From: Sphingopyxis sp. QXT-31
Lineage (GTDB): Bacteria; Pseudomonadota; Alphaproteobacteria; Sphingomonadales; Sphingomonadaceae
Assembly (NCBI RefSeq): GCF_001984035.1
Contig: NZ_CP019449.1
Coordinates: forward strand, 3,224,001-3,288,000
Reading direction: 5' to 3'
Length of the DNA: 64,000 nucleotides
Shown here: positions 6,924 through 14,155 of the stretch, in pieces
Layout of the letters: each line of letters starts with the position of its first letter
Position numbering within the stretch: the stretch's first letter is position 1
Position numbers and translations under genes: made by a program
Notes under the pieces: model-generated
The model's input: only the letters and a program-made list of their open reading frames with translations
Told to the model about the DNA's origin: nothing
The model's database searches: none

Positions 6924-7672
6924 TCGCAGGCCGCAAGCAGCGCCTTGATGTCGGTCCGGTTCCATTTGTCAGTGTCGATTGTTGCATGAGTGGACAGGAT
7001 CGTCAGCGGCCCTGGCGCGATCCCCGCTTCGGCGGCGACGAATGCCATCAATCGGCCGAGACCGATCAGATTGCCGAGCAGCTTTTCGATATAATAGTGG
7101 TTCCGGTACATCGCGGTCAGCGCCAGCCTCCGGTTGCTGCCGTCGCCGATCGGCTTGAAGCTCGCGAAGCTGAGGCACTGGCCGCCATAGGGTGAATCAT
7201 CGACGTCGCGCGCGGGATCGAACACGCTAAGTTCGAACTTGTTGAGCGCGCTGATCGATGGATCCTTGAGGCGGCGGATGATGTCCGTCAGCTGGTTGAT
7301 CGGTTCGCCTTTGAGCTGTGGCAGCTGCATCATCCGCTCGAAATAGTAGCCCGACCACCGATCACCTTTGTTGCGCACCTTCGGCAAGACATTGTCTCGG
7401 AAGCGGTCGAAGAAGAGCGGCGATCCGTATCGGTGATAGAGGGCGGCCGGGAAGATCGTGTTGGCAACGGTCTCGATGCGCTTGGCGCCGTGCTTGCTGA
7501 AAAATTCGTCGACGGCTGAGACCACCGGATCGGCGAGGCTGGCCCGCGCGAGCGGATTAGCCACGTCGATGACGACATTGAAATCGTGATGGCCTGGCCG
7601 GGCATCAACGAGCGCGACGGCTTCACGCCAGGCGGATACGCAATCAGGCTGCGGCGGAATGGGAAGGTACAT
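6890..7672 (-). CDS. Thymidylate-synthase-like protein
   Basis: 260 residues. The C-terminal half matches the ThyA core: GGQCLSFASF places Cys166 at the catalytic cysteine, RRLALTAMYRNHYY carries Arg190 at the YQRS phosphate-binding arginine, and LTILSTHATID puts His229 at the nucleotide-binding histidine. The His after the catalytic Cys (PCH in ThyA) is Leu, and the FNIxSY segment that reads the pyrimidine is not conserved, so the substrate is probably not plain dUMP. Such TS-like enzymes can act on modified pyrimidine nucleotides; a non-catalytic role is also possible. It starts 29 bp inside the C1 protease gene and is last in its operon. Confidence 0.7.
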   Translation of the reverse strand: MYLPIPPQPDCVSAWREAVALVDARPGHHDFNVVIDVANPLARASLADPVVSAVDEFFSKHGAKRIETVANTIFPAALYHRYGSPLFFDRFRDNVLPKVRNKGDRWSGYYFERMMQLPQLKGEPINQLTDIIRRLKDPSISALNKFELSVFDPARDVDDSPYGGQCLSFASFKPIGDGSNRRLALTAMYRNHYYIEKLLGNLIGLGRLMAFVAAEAGIAPGPLTILSTHATIDTDKWNRTDIKALLAACDQANAQVAAAA

Positions 7673-8315
7673 CGATCTCTTCCGTTAGGATCGCCGTCGC
7701 GAACAAGCGCGGCTTCAGGAACTTCTCGGTGAGCCAAGCATGGCCTGCAACGCCCCAGCCGACACCCCAGCTGTTGCGCACCAAAATCGCGCTCTGCCCG
7801 TCGGCAAGGCCATGGCCAACCGCGAGGATCGCGTGGCGCAGGCTGGCATCGGGCATCTCGTCATTCGCTGGATCGACCAATCCCTCGCCGGTCGGCTGGA
7901 AAAAAGAGGCCGACAAGGTGGACAGCAGAAGCACTGGTCGGTTGGCATCGAGTGAAGCCAGAATCGAAGAGAAATCGAGAGTGGCAGTACCGCCTTTCCG
8001 ACCGAAGCACGGTCCGGCCATGGCGGGCGGCGCCCACTGATCGCCCGGCACGATGTCGAGATAGGGCCACCCGCTTTCGGCAGGCTGTCCGTCTAGCCGC
8101 AGCGCATCAAGCATCGTGGATAGCGTTGCGCCCTGATCGGCTGCGCGGCGGCCGCGGCGCTGGGCATGGAAATAGGCATATTCGCAAGAGAGCGGCGTAC
8201 CATCGCGCAAAGCGGCGTGTCCATCGCTCGCGGCGAAGGCGAGGCAAGTCGGCCGCGCGCCCTGATCGCGCACCGGCCCGAGCAGGTGCCGAAGATCAGT
8301 CTTGATTGCGATCAT
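7644..8315 (-). CDS. Papain-family (C1) cysteine protease, cytoplasmic, without propeptide
   Basis: 223 residues. The full C1 catalytic set is present: Gln18 (oxyanion) and Cys24 in GPVRDQGARPTCLAFAAS, His161 in LRHAILAVGHG and Asn181 in LVRNSWGVGWG. There is no signal peptide, and the catalytic domain starts about 10 residues from the N-terminus, so there is no room for the inhibitory propeptide that keeps papain-like zymogens silent. The protease should therefore be active on folding unless another protein restrains it. The gene directly upstream encodes a chagasin-like domain, the inhibitor fold specific for C1 proteases. Spacing to that gene is 5 bp. Confidence 0.85.
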   Translation of the reverse strand: MIAIKTDLRHLLGPVRDQGARPTCLAFAASDGHAALRDGTPLSCEYAYFHAQRRGRRAADQGATLSTMLDALRLDGQPAESGWPYLDIVPGDQWAPPAMAGPCFGRKGGTATLDFSSILASLDANRPVLLLSTLSASFFQPTGEGLVDPANDEMPDASLRHAILAVGHGLADGQSAILVRNSWGVGWGVAGHAWLTEKFLKPRLFATAILTEEIDVPSHSAAA

Positions 8316-8320
8316 GCTTG

Positions 8321-9331
8321 TTAGGCCGCCTCAAGGAGATGACGCCGTTCGGCGCGGGAAAGGCCTTCCTGCTCCGGGCCGGTAAGATCGAAGTCGATCG
8401 TAAAGTTGGCATGCGCGGCCGCTGGCTGCCAAGGACGCCGTTCGTTGAGCGACATGCGACCGCGCCCTGCTGCTTCAGCTGCTGCGGTGACACGGCGAAC
8501 GACCGGCCCACCGATCGCTTCGGCATCGAACGCTTCGCGCTCATCGCGCACCACGGCAAAGCCGCTCGCGATCAGCTGGTCGAGATCCCAAAGATAGCCA
8601 CCGCCGCTATGCTCCTTGAGACGCAGCACGAACAGATCATTGCGACTGCCGTCGAGGCGCACGCCTTGGTCGTGCTCGGTAAGCAGCCAGACATCGCCTC
8701 GATAATTTTCGGGGCGATAATCCTTGAGCAAATCCACCTTAAGGCTCCGGGGCTTGGTGTCGAGAAGCTCGCGCATGATCGTATCTGAGATGAGATCGTA
8801 GCGGACCAATGTACGGCAGGTCGCCTCGTAGCTGGCGCCGATGCGCAGCGAGAGCTGATAAGCGACATTTGGTCGGCGGAGGTCGGCGACGGTCCAGCCC
8901 TGCCGTGCGCAATGCTGGGCGATGAGCCATTTGGGCATCATGAAGGCGATCGCGAACGCATCCGCCTCGGTTTCCTGGAACTGGTTCCCAGGTTCCGGGC
9001 TCATCGGCATTCGGCGCAGAATGCTCTCGTCGTCGAGGCTCGGTTCGTGCCGCATCGAGAAATGTCCCAGCTCATGCGCGGCAGTAAAACGCTGAATACT
9101 CATCGGCCGTTCGGTCGTCACCAGCACGCCGGGTGCCGGTTCACTGAGATAGGCTCCGAGCAGGCCCTTGAGCGGGCGCAACAGCAGCGGCAGGTCGAGC
9201 GCATGGATCGCGCCAAACACATCCACGTTGCCGCCATGTTGTTCGATCAGAGCTTGGGTGCCTAGCTGGCGATGAAGGCGGCCCGCCGCCATCACGCCTG
9301 CCCGGACAGCGCTGGTATAGTCGCGCGCCAC
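8321..9331 (-). CDS. ImmA/IrrE-type metalloprotease with C-terminal chagasin-like (I42) domain
   Basis: 336 residues. The N-terminal two thirds is an ImmA/IrrE zinc peptidase: AAHELGH (His86, Glu87, His90) and FQETEADAFAIAFMMP (third zinc ligand near Glu122), with a helical region to about 200. Residues about 212-315 contain the three loops that define chagasin inhibitors, in order: HSGGGYLW (241-248, for NPTTGY/W), EAIGGPVVRRV (271-281, for the GxGG loop) and RRPWQP (298-303, for RPWE). The neighbour 5 bp downstream is a C1 protease, the natural target of that fold. ImmA partners cleave XRE repressors, and an XRE gene lies 3 bp upstream. I infer a regulated inhibitor. Confidence 0.8.
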   Translation of the reverse strand: MARDYTSAVRAGVMAAGRLHRQLGTQALIEQHGGNVDVFGAIHALDLPLLLRPLKGLLGAYLSEPAPGVLVTTERPMSIQRFTAAHELGHFSMRHEPSLDDESILRRMPMSPEPGNQFQETEADAFAIAFMMPKWLIAQHCARQGWTVADLRRPNVAYQLSLRIGASYEATCRTLVRYDLISDTIMRELLDTKPRSLKVDLLKDYRPENYRGDVWLLTEHDQGVRLDGSRNDLFVLRLKEHSGGGYLWDLDQLIASGFAVVRDEREAFDAEAIGGPVVRRVTAAAEAAGRGRMSLNERRPWQPAAAHANFTIDFDLTGPEQEGLSRAERRHLLEAA

Positions 9332-9334
9332 GGC

Positions 9335-9712
9335 TCAGGCCGCCTTGCCCGACGATCGCGCCCTCAGATATTCGGCAAAGCGGCCAAGTTCGGCGCGATC
9401 CTCAATCGACAGGTCGACGACGCGCCGCGCTAGATGGGCGACATCGGCCGGTAAGCTCGCCGACGCCTCGTCCTCGCCGGTGAAATAGGCAACGGACTGT
9501 CGATAGAGCTTGGCGAGGCGCGTGAGTTCGATCGCCTCCACACGACGTTGACCGCTCTCGATGTCCGTCAAAGCCGTGCGCGGTATCTTGAGATAGCTAG
9601 CCACCTCGTCCTGCTTCAGGCCCAGATATTTCCGCGCTTCGCGCAATCGGTCGCCCAGCCGGCGCCGCTCAGCCTCGTCATCGGCCGACTGCCCCAGCGA
9701 CAATTGTGTCAC
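9335..9712 (-). CDS. XRE-family helix-turn-helix regulator
   Basis: 125 residues from a GTG at 9712 that overlaps the stop of the upstream gene (GTGA). A longer in-frame reading to 9853 has no family-like sequence and overlaps that gene. Residues 18-75 form a standard XRE domain: RLREARKYLGLKQDEVASYLKIPRTALTDIESGQRRVEAIELTRLAKLY. The C-terminal helices (DVAHLARRVVDLSIEDRAELGRFAEYLR) resemble those of regulators paired with ImmA/IrrE proteases. The perfect palindrome at 10086-10104 in the operon promoter is the likely operator. Confidence 0.85.
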   Translation of the reverse strand: MTQLSLGQSADDEAERRRLGDRLREARKYLGLKQDEVASYLKIPRTALTDIESGQRRVEAIELTRLAKLYRQSVAYFTGEDEASASLPADVAHLARRVVDLSIEDRAELGRFAEYLRARSSGKAA

Positions 9713-10047
9713 GGCTTGACTCCCTTCTTCTTGATCCAGACCTTTTCGATACGGGGCACCAGATGCCCGAGCGCGTCCTCGACCGAGACATAGCCGCCGG
9801 TCTGAACGATATTGTCGCGCAACTCGAAGCCGATCACCGCCTCGATCGCACACAGCGTGTCGACTATCGAGAGAGAATCGAGGGGCACCGGCGCATTCCT
9901 GGCGCCAGCTTCATCCTGCGGAAGCGAGATGCCTCGCAATTGTGCCTCAGTGCGGGCGACCTCAAGCAATTCGTCGACCAATGCCTTGATGACATCGTTC
10001 TTCGGAAAGGCGGTAATCGTCGGAACGGGGGGAGCAATAGTCGCCAT
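9709..10047 (-). CDS. Acyl-carrier-protein-like small protein
   Basis: 112 residues from ATG 10047, with GAGG 7 bases upstream. Residues 56-100 follow the carrier-protein pattern: PLDSLSIVDTLCAIEAVIGF, ELRDNIV, then a loop and SVEDALGHLVPRI. Ser58 in D-S-L is where the phosphopantetheine arm is attached in ACPs, and helix II and helix III signatures follow at the right spacing. The N-terminal 15 residues are Pro/Thr-rich. No ketosynthase, adenylation or phosphopantetheinyl transferase gene is nearby, so a biosynthetic role is unlikely. It is first in the operon and overlaps the XRE gene by 4 bp. Function is unknown. Confidence 0.6.
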   Translation of the reverse strand: MATIAPPVPTITAFPKNDVIKALVDELLEVARTEAQLRGISLPQDEAGARNAPVPLDSLSIVDTLCAIEAVIGFELRDNIVQTGGYVSVEDALGHLVPRIEKVWIKKKGVKP

Positions 10048-10079
10048 TCGAACCTCACACGATTTCTCTACATTGCCCT

Positions 10080-10108
10080 CTTATAATGTCGGAAATTCCG
10101 ACATGCAA
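10080..10108 (-). promoter_or_regulatory. Promoter with 19-bp palindromic operator filling the -35/-10 spacer
   Basis: On the minus strand TTGCAT (10108-10103), 17 bp, TATAAG (10085-10080). The palindrome ATGTCGGAAATTCCGACAT (10086-10104, 9-bp arms around one base) fills the whole spacer, so a bound repressor would block polymerase completely. It drives the ACP-like, XRE, ImmA-chagasin, C1 protease and TS-like genes. The XRE protein is the obvious candidate to bind it. Confidence 0.75.
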
Positions 10109-10374
10109 GCGCCAACGAGTGCCCTACAAAATCTACGGTCGGTTCCGCTGGTTTGGAGGGAGGATACGATATGACCTCGGAAAGAGCTCGCGCGTCAGCA
10201 ATCAAAGCCGAACTAGCACCGAACATTTGATGTCCGCTTTTCCGGACTTAGCGTTGGAGGAGTAACGACCGACATCAGGCGCAAAGCGGTCTGATTTGCG
10301 CCCGAGAAGGGCTAACGGAATTCTAAAGCTGCGTCAGCGCGTCAGTTTCAGCCGACTGGTTTTTGCCGCCGCAC
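10109..10374. other. Intergenic stretch between the island and the copper module
   Basis: No sizeable gene fits here. It holds the 19-codon reading frame at 10171-10230, a looser palindromic site GTCCG-N6-CGGAC (near 10232-10247) that resembles the operator at 10086-10104, and a hairpin GGCGCAAA/TTTGCGCC (10278-10285/10295-10302). The hairpin has no U-run after it on either strand, so it is not a standard terminator. Confidence 0.5.
10171..10230 (+). CDS. Possible 19-residue peptide or start of a lost gene
   Basis: ATG at 10171 is preceded by the strong Shine-Dalgarno run GGAGGGAGG 8 bases upstream and reads MTSERARASAIKAELAPNI before TGA. It is divergent from the XRE operon. The strong ribosome site is the only argument that it is translated. 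It may be a small regulatory peptide, or the surviving 5' end of a gene whose remainder was deleted. No homology recognised. Confidence 0.25.
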   Translation: MTSERARASAIKAELAPNI

Positions 10375-10827
10375 CTATTGCCCGCCGGACCTACCGAAGC
10401 GTCGGGGTTGGCGCGGTTCAAGATGCGGCGTCGCACCGCCCTCTTCCGCCAACCCTTCGATAATCGGGCAATCGGGCCGGTCGTCGCCGTGGCAGTGATC
10501 CGCAAGCGTTTCGAGTGTGCGGACCATAGCCTCGATTTCAGCCACTTTCTTTTTGAGCCGATCGATATGCCCGAGCGCAAATGCCTTGACGTCGGCGCTG
10601 GCGCGGCTTCGGTCGGACCAGAGGCCCAGCAGCTCGCCGATCTGCTCCACGGTAAAGCCGAGATCGCGCGCGCGCCGAATGAAGCGCAGGCGGTGCACGT
10701 CGGCGTCGTCATAGTCGCGGTAACCCGAGTCCTGACGCGCAGCCTTGGGGATGAGACCCGTCTGTTCGTAATAGCGGATCATCTTTGGAGAGACGCCCGA
10801 TATTTTCGCGGCGCGGCCGATGTTCAT
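10375..10827 (-). CDS. cueR: CueR-type Cu(I)-responsive MerR-family activator
   Basis: 150 residues. The N-terminus [27 protein letters not shown] is a MerR winged helix; a long dimerisation helix follows, then the metal loop [11 protein letters not shown] with two cysteines spaced as in CueR (C-x7-C). The C-terminal tail is longer than in E. coli CueR. It overlaps the end of copA by 4 bp and is probably transcribed with it. Two operator-like sites with 19-bp promoter spacers lie upstream of copA and of the copZ-like gene, the geometry on which CueR acts. Confidence 0.9.
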   Translation of the reverse strand: MNIGRAAKISGVSPKMIRYYEQTGLIPKAARQDSGYRDYDDADVHRLRFIRRARDLGFTVEQIGELLGLWSDRSRASADVKAFALGHIDRLKKKVAEIEAMVRTLETLADHCHGDDRPDCPIIEGLAEEGGATPHLEPRQPRRFGRSGGQ

Positions 10828-13361
10828 GCCGCCTCTCCTTCTTTTCCCTTGTCGGCAGCGATCACCGGCCGGAAGGTCTTCAACCTGAGTGCGTTGCTTA
10901 GCACGAAGACGCTCGACAACGCCATCGCGCCGGCGGCGAACACCGGCGACAGCAACGTACCATTCAGCGGATAGAGCGCCCCCGCGGCGACGGGAATCAG
11001 CGCCGCATTATAGCCGAATGCCCAGAAGAGGTTCTGCTGGATGTTGCGGATCGTCGCCTTCGACAGCGCAATTGCGTTGACCACTCCTCGCAGGTCACCC
11101 GACATCAGCACGACGTCGGCGGACTCGATCGCGACATCGGTGCCGGTGCCGATCGCCAGGCCGACGTCGGCCTCGGCAAGCGCGGGGGCGTCGTTAATGC
11201 CGTCGCCGACGAAAGCCACCTTGCGGCCGCCAGCACGCAGCCGGTTCATCGCATCGACCTTGCCGTCTGGCAGCACTTCGCCGACGACTTCGTCGATCCC
11301 GAGCGTGCGCGCGACGGCATCGGCCGTCGCCTGATTGTCGCCGGTGATCATCGCGACCTTGAGCCCGAGGGCGTGCAGCGCGCGGATCGCCTCGGGCGTC
11401 GTGTCCTTGACCGGATCGGCGACCGCGATCACCGCGGCGAGCTTGCCGTCAATCGCGGCATAGAGCGGAGACTTGCCCTGCGCGCCGAGTTCGCGGACCT
11501 TGGCGGCAAAGGCCGACACATCATGGCCCAGCCTGGTCATGAACCGGTCGGCGCCGACCTGAACCTCACGGCCGCCGACCTTTGCCGATACGCCGTAACC
11601 GGGGATGGCTTCGAACGCCGCAGGCGATGGAACGTCAAGCCCCCGCGCGCTCGCGGCCGCCACGATGGCTTCGGCGATCGGATGCTCGGACTGGCTTTCG
11701 ACGCTGGCGACCAGCGCCAGCACTTCATCGCGCCCGAAGCCCGCGGCCGGTTCAAGGTCGGTCAGTTCGGGGTGACCTTTGGTCAGCGTGCCCGTCTTGT
11801 CGAGCGCGATGACGGTCACGTCACGCAGCGTCTGGAGCGCCTCGCCCTTGCGGAACAACACCCCCAGCTCGGCGGCGCGGCCGGTGCCGACCATGATCGA
11901 GGTCGGGGTCGCGAGCCCCATCGCGCATGGGCAGGCGATAATCAGCACCGCGACCGCATTCACCAAGGCGAAGGTCAGCGCCGGATCGGGGCCGAAGATG
12001 AGCCAGACGAGGAAGGTCAGTCCCGCAATCCCCATCACCGCGGGGACGAACCAGGCGGTGACCTTGTCGACTATTGCCTGGATCGGCAGCTTCGATCCCT
12101 GCGCCTGCTCGACCATGCGAATGATCTGCGCCAGCACCGTATCCCCGCCGACTTTGGTCGCACGGAAGGTGAAAGCGCCGGTCTTGTTGATCGTGCCGCC
12201 GACGACCGCCGCGCCCGCGGCCTTGGCGACCGGAACCGGCTCGCCGGTGATCATCGACTCGTCGACCCAGGAATTGCCGTCGACGACCTCGCCATCGACC
12301 GGCACGCGTTCGCCCGGACGGACCTGGACGATATCGCCGGTCCTGACATCGGCGAGCGCGACTTCCAGCGCCGCACCGTTGCGCACGACGCGCGCGGTCT
12401 TCGCCTGAAGCCCGACCAGCCGCTTGATCGCCTCCGACGTCCGCCCCTTCGCCCTGGCCTCGAGATAGCGGCCAAGCAGGATCAGCGCGACGATCACCGC
12501 CGCCGCTTCATAATAGACGTTGGCGGTGCCGGACGGCAGGACGCCGGGAGCAAAGGTTGCGACGAGCGAATAGCCCCAAGCGGCGCTCGTCCCCAAGGTG
12601 ACGAGCGAGTTCATGTCGGGGTTGCCGCGCAGGATCGCCGGGATACCCTTCTGGAAAAAGCGCAGCCCGGGCCCGAAGAGCACCAGTGTGATGAGGACGA
12701 ACTGGATCAGCCAGCTCGTCTGCATCCCGATCGTACCCATGACGAAATCATGGACAGCGGGAATGAGGTGCGAGCCCATCTCGAGGATGAACACCGGCAG
12801 TGCCAACACCGCCGCGAGAAACAGCGAACGGCGCAGGCTGCCCAGTTCCTGCTCGCGCGCCGAAGCTTCCTGATCGGGCGATGCGCTGTCGCCCTCGACC
12901 CGGCGCGGTTCATAACCGGCGGCGCTGATCGCGGCCTCCAAATCTTCCAGCGACGCGATGCTGGCGCGATAACGAATGCTGGCCTTTTCGGTCGCCAGAT
13001 TGACGGTGGCGCTGCTGACGCCCGGCACCTTGGACAGTGCCTTTTCGACATGCCCGACGCACGAGGCGCAGGTCATGCCCGCGACGCCGATTTCCACATC
13101 GGCCTCGGGCACCTCGTAGCCGGCGCGCTCGACTGCTTGCACGACAGCGCCGGGATCGGACGCTCCAGCGAATGTCACGTCGGCGCGGTTTGTCGCCAGA
13201 TTGACGGCGACCCCGGTTACGCCCGGCAGCTTGCCGATCGCCTTTTCGACATGGCCGACGCAGGAGGCGCAGGTCATGCCGGCGACGGCGACGCTCAGAC
13301 GCTCCGGACCGGTGGTGGGAACATCGCTTTTCTGCCTCAACTCGATAACATCGGACATCAC
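10824..13361 (-). CDS. copA: Copper-exporting P1B-type ATPase CopA
   Basis: 845 residues. Two N-terminal heavy-metal domains each carry GMTCASC (Cys31/34 and Cys98/101). Then come the membrane helices with the metal-transport motif CPC ([13 protein letters not shown]), the phosphorylation site DKTGTLT, and the hinge [11 protein letters not shown]. This is the standard Cu(I) exporter architecture. ATG at 13361 or 13355-13358 could start it (MMSDV or MSDV). A CueR-type promoter sits 31-61 bp upstream. cueR follows with a 4-bp overlap, and a copZ-like chaperone is divergent, so the module senses, carries and exports copper. Confidence 0.95.
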   Translation of the reverse strand: MMSDVIELRQKSDVPTTGPERLSVAVAGMTCASCVGHVEKAIGKLPGVTGVAVNLATNRADVTFAGASDPGAVVQAVERAGYEVPEADVEIGVAGMTCASCVGHVEKALSKVPGVSSATVNLATEKASIRYRASIASLEDLEAAISAAGYEPRRVEGDSASPDQEASAREQELGSLRRSLFLAAVLALPVFILEMGSHLIPAVHDFVMGTIGMQTSWLIQFVLITLVLFGPGLRFFQKGIPAILRGNPDMNSLVTLGTSAAWGYSLVATFAPGVLPSGTANVYYEAAAVIVALILLGRYLEARAKGRTSEAIKRLVGLQAKTARVVRNGAALEVALADVRTGDIVQVRPGERVPVDGEVVDGNSWVDESMITGEPVPVAKAAGAAVVGGTINKTGAFTFRATKVGGDTVLAQIIRMVEQAQGSKLPIQAIVDKVTAWFVPAVMGIAGLTFLVWLIFGPDPALTFALVNAVAVLIIACPCAMGLATPTSIMVGTGRAAELGVLFRKGEALQTLRDVTVIALDKTGTLTKGHPELTDLEPAAGFGRDEVLALVASVESQSEHPIAEAIVAAASARGLDVPSPAAFEAIPGYGVSAKVGGREVQVGADRFMTRLGHDVSAFAAKVRELGAQGKSPLYAAIDGKLAAVIAVADPVKDTTPEAIRALHALGLKVAMITGDNQATADAVARTLGIDEVVGEVLPDGKVDAMNRLRAGGRKVAFVGDGINDAPALAEADVGLAIGTGTDVAIESADVVLMSGDLRGVVNAIALSKATIRNIQQNLFWAFGYNAALIPVAAGALYPLNGTLLSPVFAAGAMALSSVFVLSNALRLKTFRPVIAADKGKEGEAA

Positions 13362-13391
13362 ATATTTCTCCGGATCTGCTCGTTCGACCGG

Positions 13392-13422
13392 GATGTGGGG
13401 TTTCCAACGATGGGAAGGTCAA
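13392..13422 (-). promoter_or_regulatory. CueR-type promoter of copA
   Basis: Minus strand: TTGACC (13422-13417), 19-bp spacer, CACATC (13397-13392). The spacer holds the dyad TTCC-N7-GGAA (plus-strand 13402-13416). The over-long 19-bp spacer with a central dyad is the geometry activated by MerR-family copper regulators. Confidence 0.7.
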
Positions 13423-13447
13423 GGGGAAGAAAATGCACTTCGGGGCA

Positions 13448-13478
13448 TTGACCTTGCCACGATGGCAAGCCCCATCTT
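13448..13478 (+). promoter_or_regulatory. CueR-type promoter of the copZ-like gene
   Basis: TTGACC (13448-13453), 19-bp spacer, CATCTT (13473-13478). The spacer contains the dyad CTTGCCA-CGA-TGGCAAG (13453-13469). The two divergent copper genes thus have one operator each rather than a shared one. Confidence 0.7.
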
Positions 13479-13506
13479 CGAGCTTCAATCGAAGTTTGGA
13501 GGTACA

Positions 13507-13707
13507 ATGACGATCCGTTTCAATATCCCCGGGATGACATGCGGCGGCTGCGCGCGCTCGATCACCAAGGCGATCCAGGGCATCGATACGCAAGCCAAGG
13601 TGGAAACCGACATTCCCGAAAGGCGGGTCAGCGTCGAGACCGGCGCGGACAGCGCGTCGCTCATCGCGGCGATCCGCGAAGCCGGCTATGAAGCGCAGGC
13701 GGCATAG
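13507..13707 (+). CDS. copZ: CopZ-like heavy-metal-associated (HMA) copper chaperone
   Basis: 66 residues forming a single HMA domain. Cys13 and Cys16 lie in GMTCGGCARSI, with Gly in place of the Ala-Ser of the CopA domains. The remaining strand-helix pattern (VETDIPERRVSVE, LIAAIREAGYEAQ) is complete. It starts at ATG 13507 after an AGG-rich site; longer readings upstream run through the promoter. Such proteins hand Cu(I) to the N-terminal domains of CopA. The gene is divergent from copA, with its own CueR-type promoter. Confidence 0.85.
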   Translation: MTIRFNIPGMTCGGCARSITKAIQGIDTQAKVETDIPERRVSVETGADSASLIAAIREAGYEAQAA

Positions 13708-13745
13708 GAAGGGCGGATTAGGAGACTGATCGACCTGGGGAAATA

Positions 13746-13761
13746 GAACCAGATCTGGTTC
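13746..13761. repeat. Perfect 16-bp palindrome
   Basis: GAACCAGATCTGGTTC reads the same on both strands. It lies between the copZ-like gene and the EexN-like lipoprotein, 63 bp before the latter, so it could be an operator for the lipoprotein gene. No matching second copy was noticed in the window. Confidence 0.45.
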
Positions 13762-13823
13762 CAGTTCGCCTTTCGTCCAAGGTCTCGGCGGCTATATTCT
13801 CCTTCCGATTTTCTGGCTGGAGA

Positions 13824-14054
13824 ATGAATTTGCGACATTCCGCTATCCTGTCACTCGGGTTGATCCTGTCCGCCTGCGGTCAAAGCGAGCCGCGCAGCAC
13901 CCAGTATTTCGAGGCGAATCTCGATGAGGCGCGAAAGGTCGTCGCCGACTGCCGGGCCGGCTCGACGCGCGGCGATGAATGCACGAACGCCGACGTCGCG
14001 GTGCAAACGGTCGAAGGCCGTGAGCGTTTCAAGCGGTTCATGGGCAAGGATTAG
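13824..14054 (+). CDS. EexN-type (entry exclusion) lipoprotein
   Basis: 76 residues. A lipoprotein signal peptide ends in the lipobox LSAC (Cys18), followed by a short periplasmic part: STQYFEANLDEARKVVADCRAG and DECTNADVAVQ. The YF..N.....VV..C......CxNA pattern is that of small EexN-family lipoproteins associated with type IV secretion and surface or entry exclusion. Here it stands alone, with no tra or trb genes in view, so it may be a leftover of a conjugative element whose transfer region lies elsewhere. Confidence 0.7.
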   Translation: MNLRHSAILSLGLILSACGQSEPRSTQYFEANLDEARKVVADCRAGSTRGDECTNADVAVQTVEGRERFKRFMGKD

Positions 14055-14155
14055 CCAAACACGATCGCTGCACCTAACAGTTGGCGATTGCTAGTCGCCG
14101 CGATGATCGCCGACGCCTTGCGAAAGGCGGAAAGCACCGCCGACTAGCCCGGCGA

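Noticed and set aside
9713..9853. N-terminal extension of the XRE gene to 9853
   Set aside because: The added residues overlap the ACP-like gene in another frame and are not XRE-like; the GTG at 9712 gives the usual 4-bp coupling.
11373..13451. 692-codon open frame on the plus strand
   Set aside because: Antisense to copA, whose motifs are complete; no domain in the plus-strand reading.
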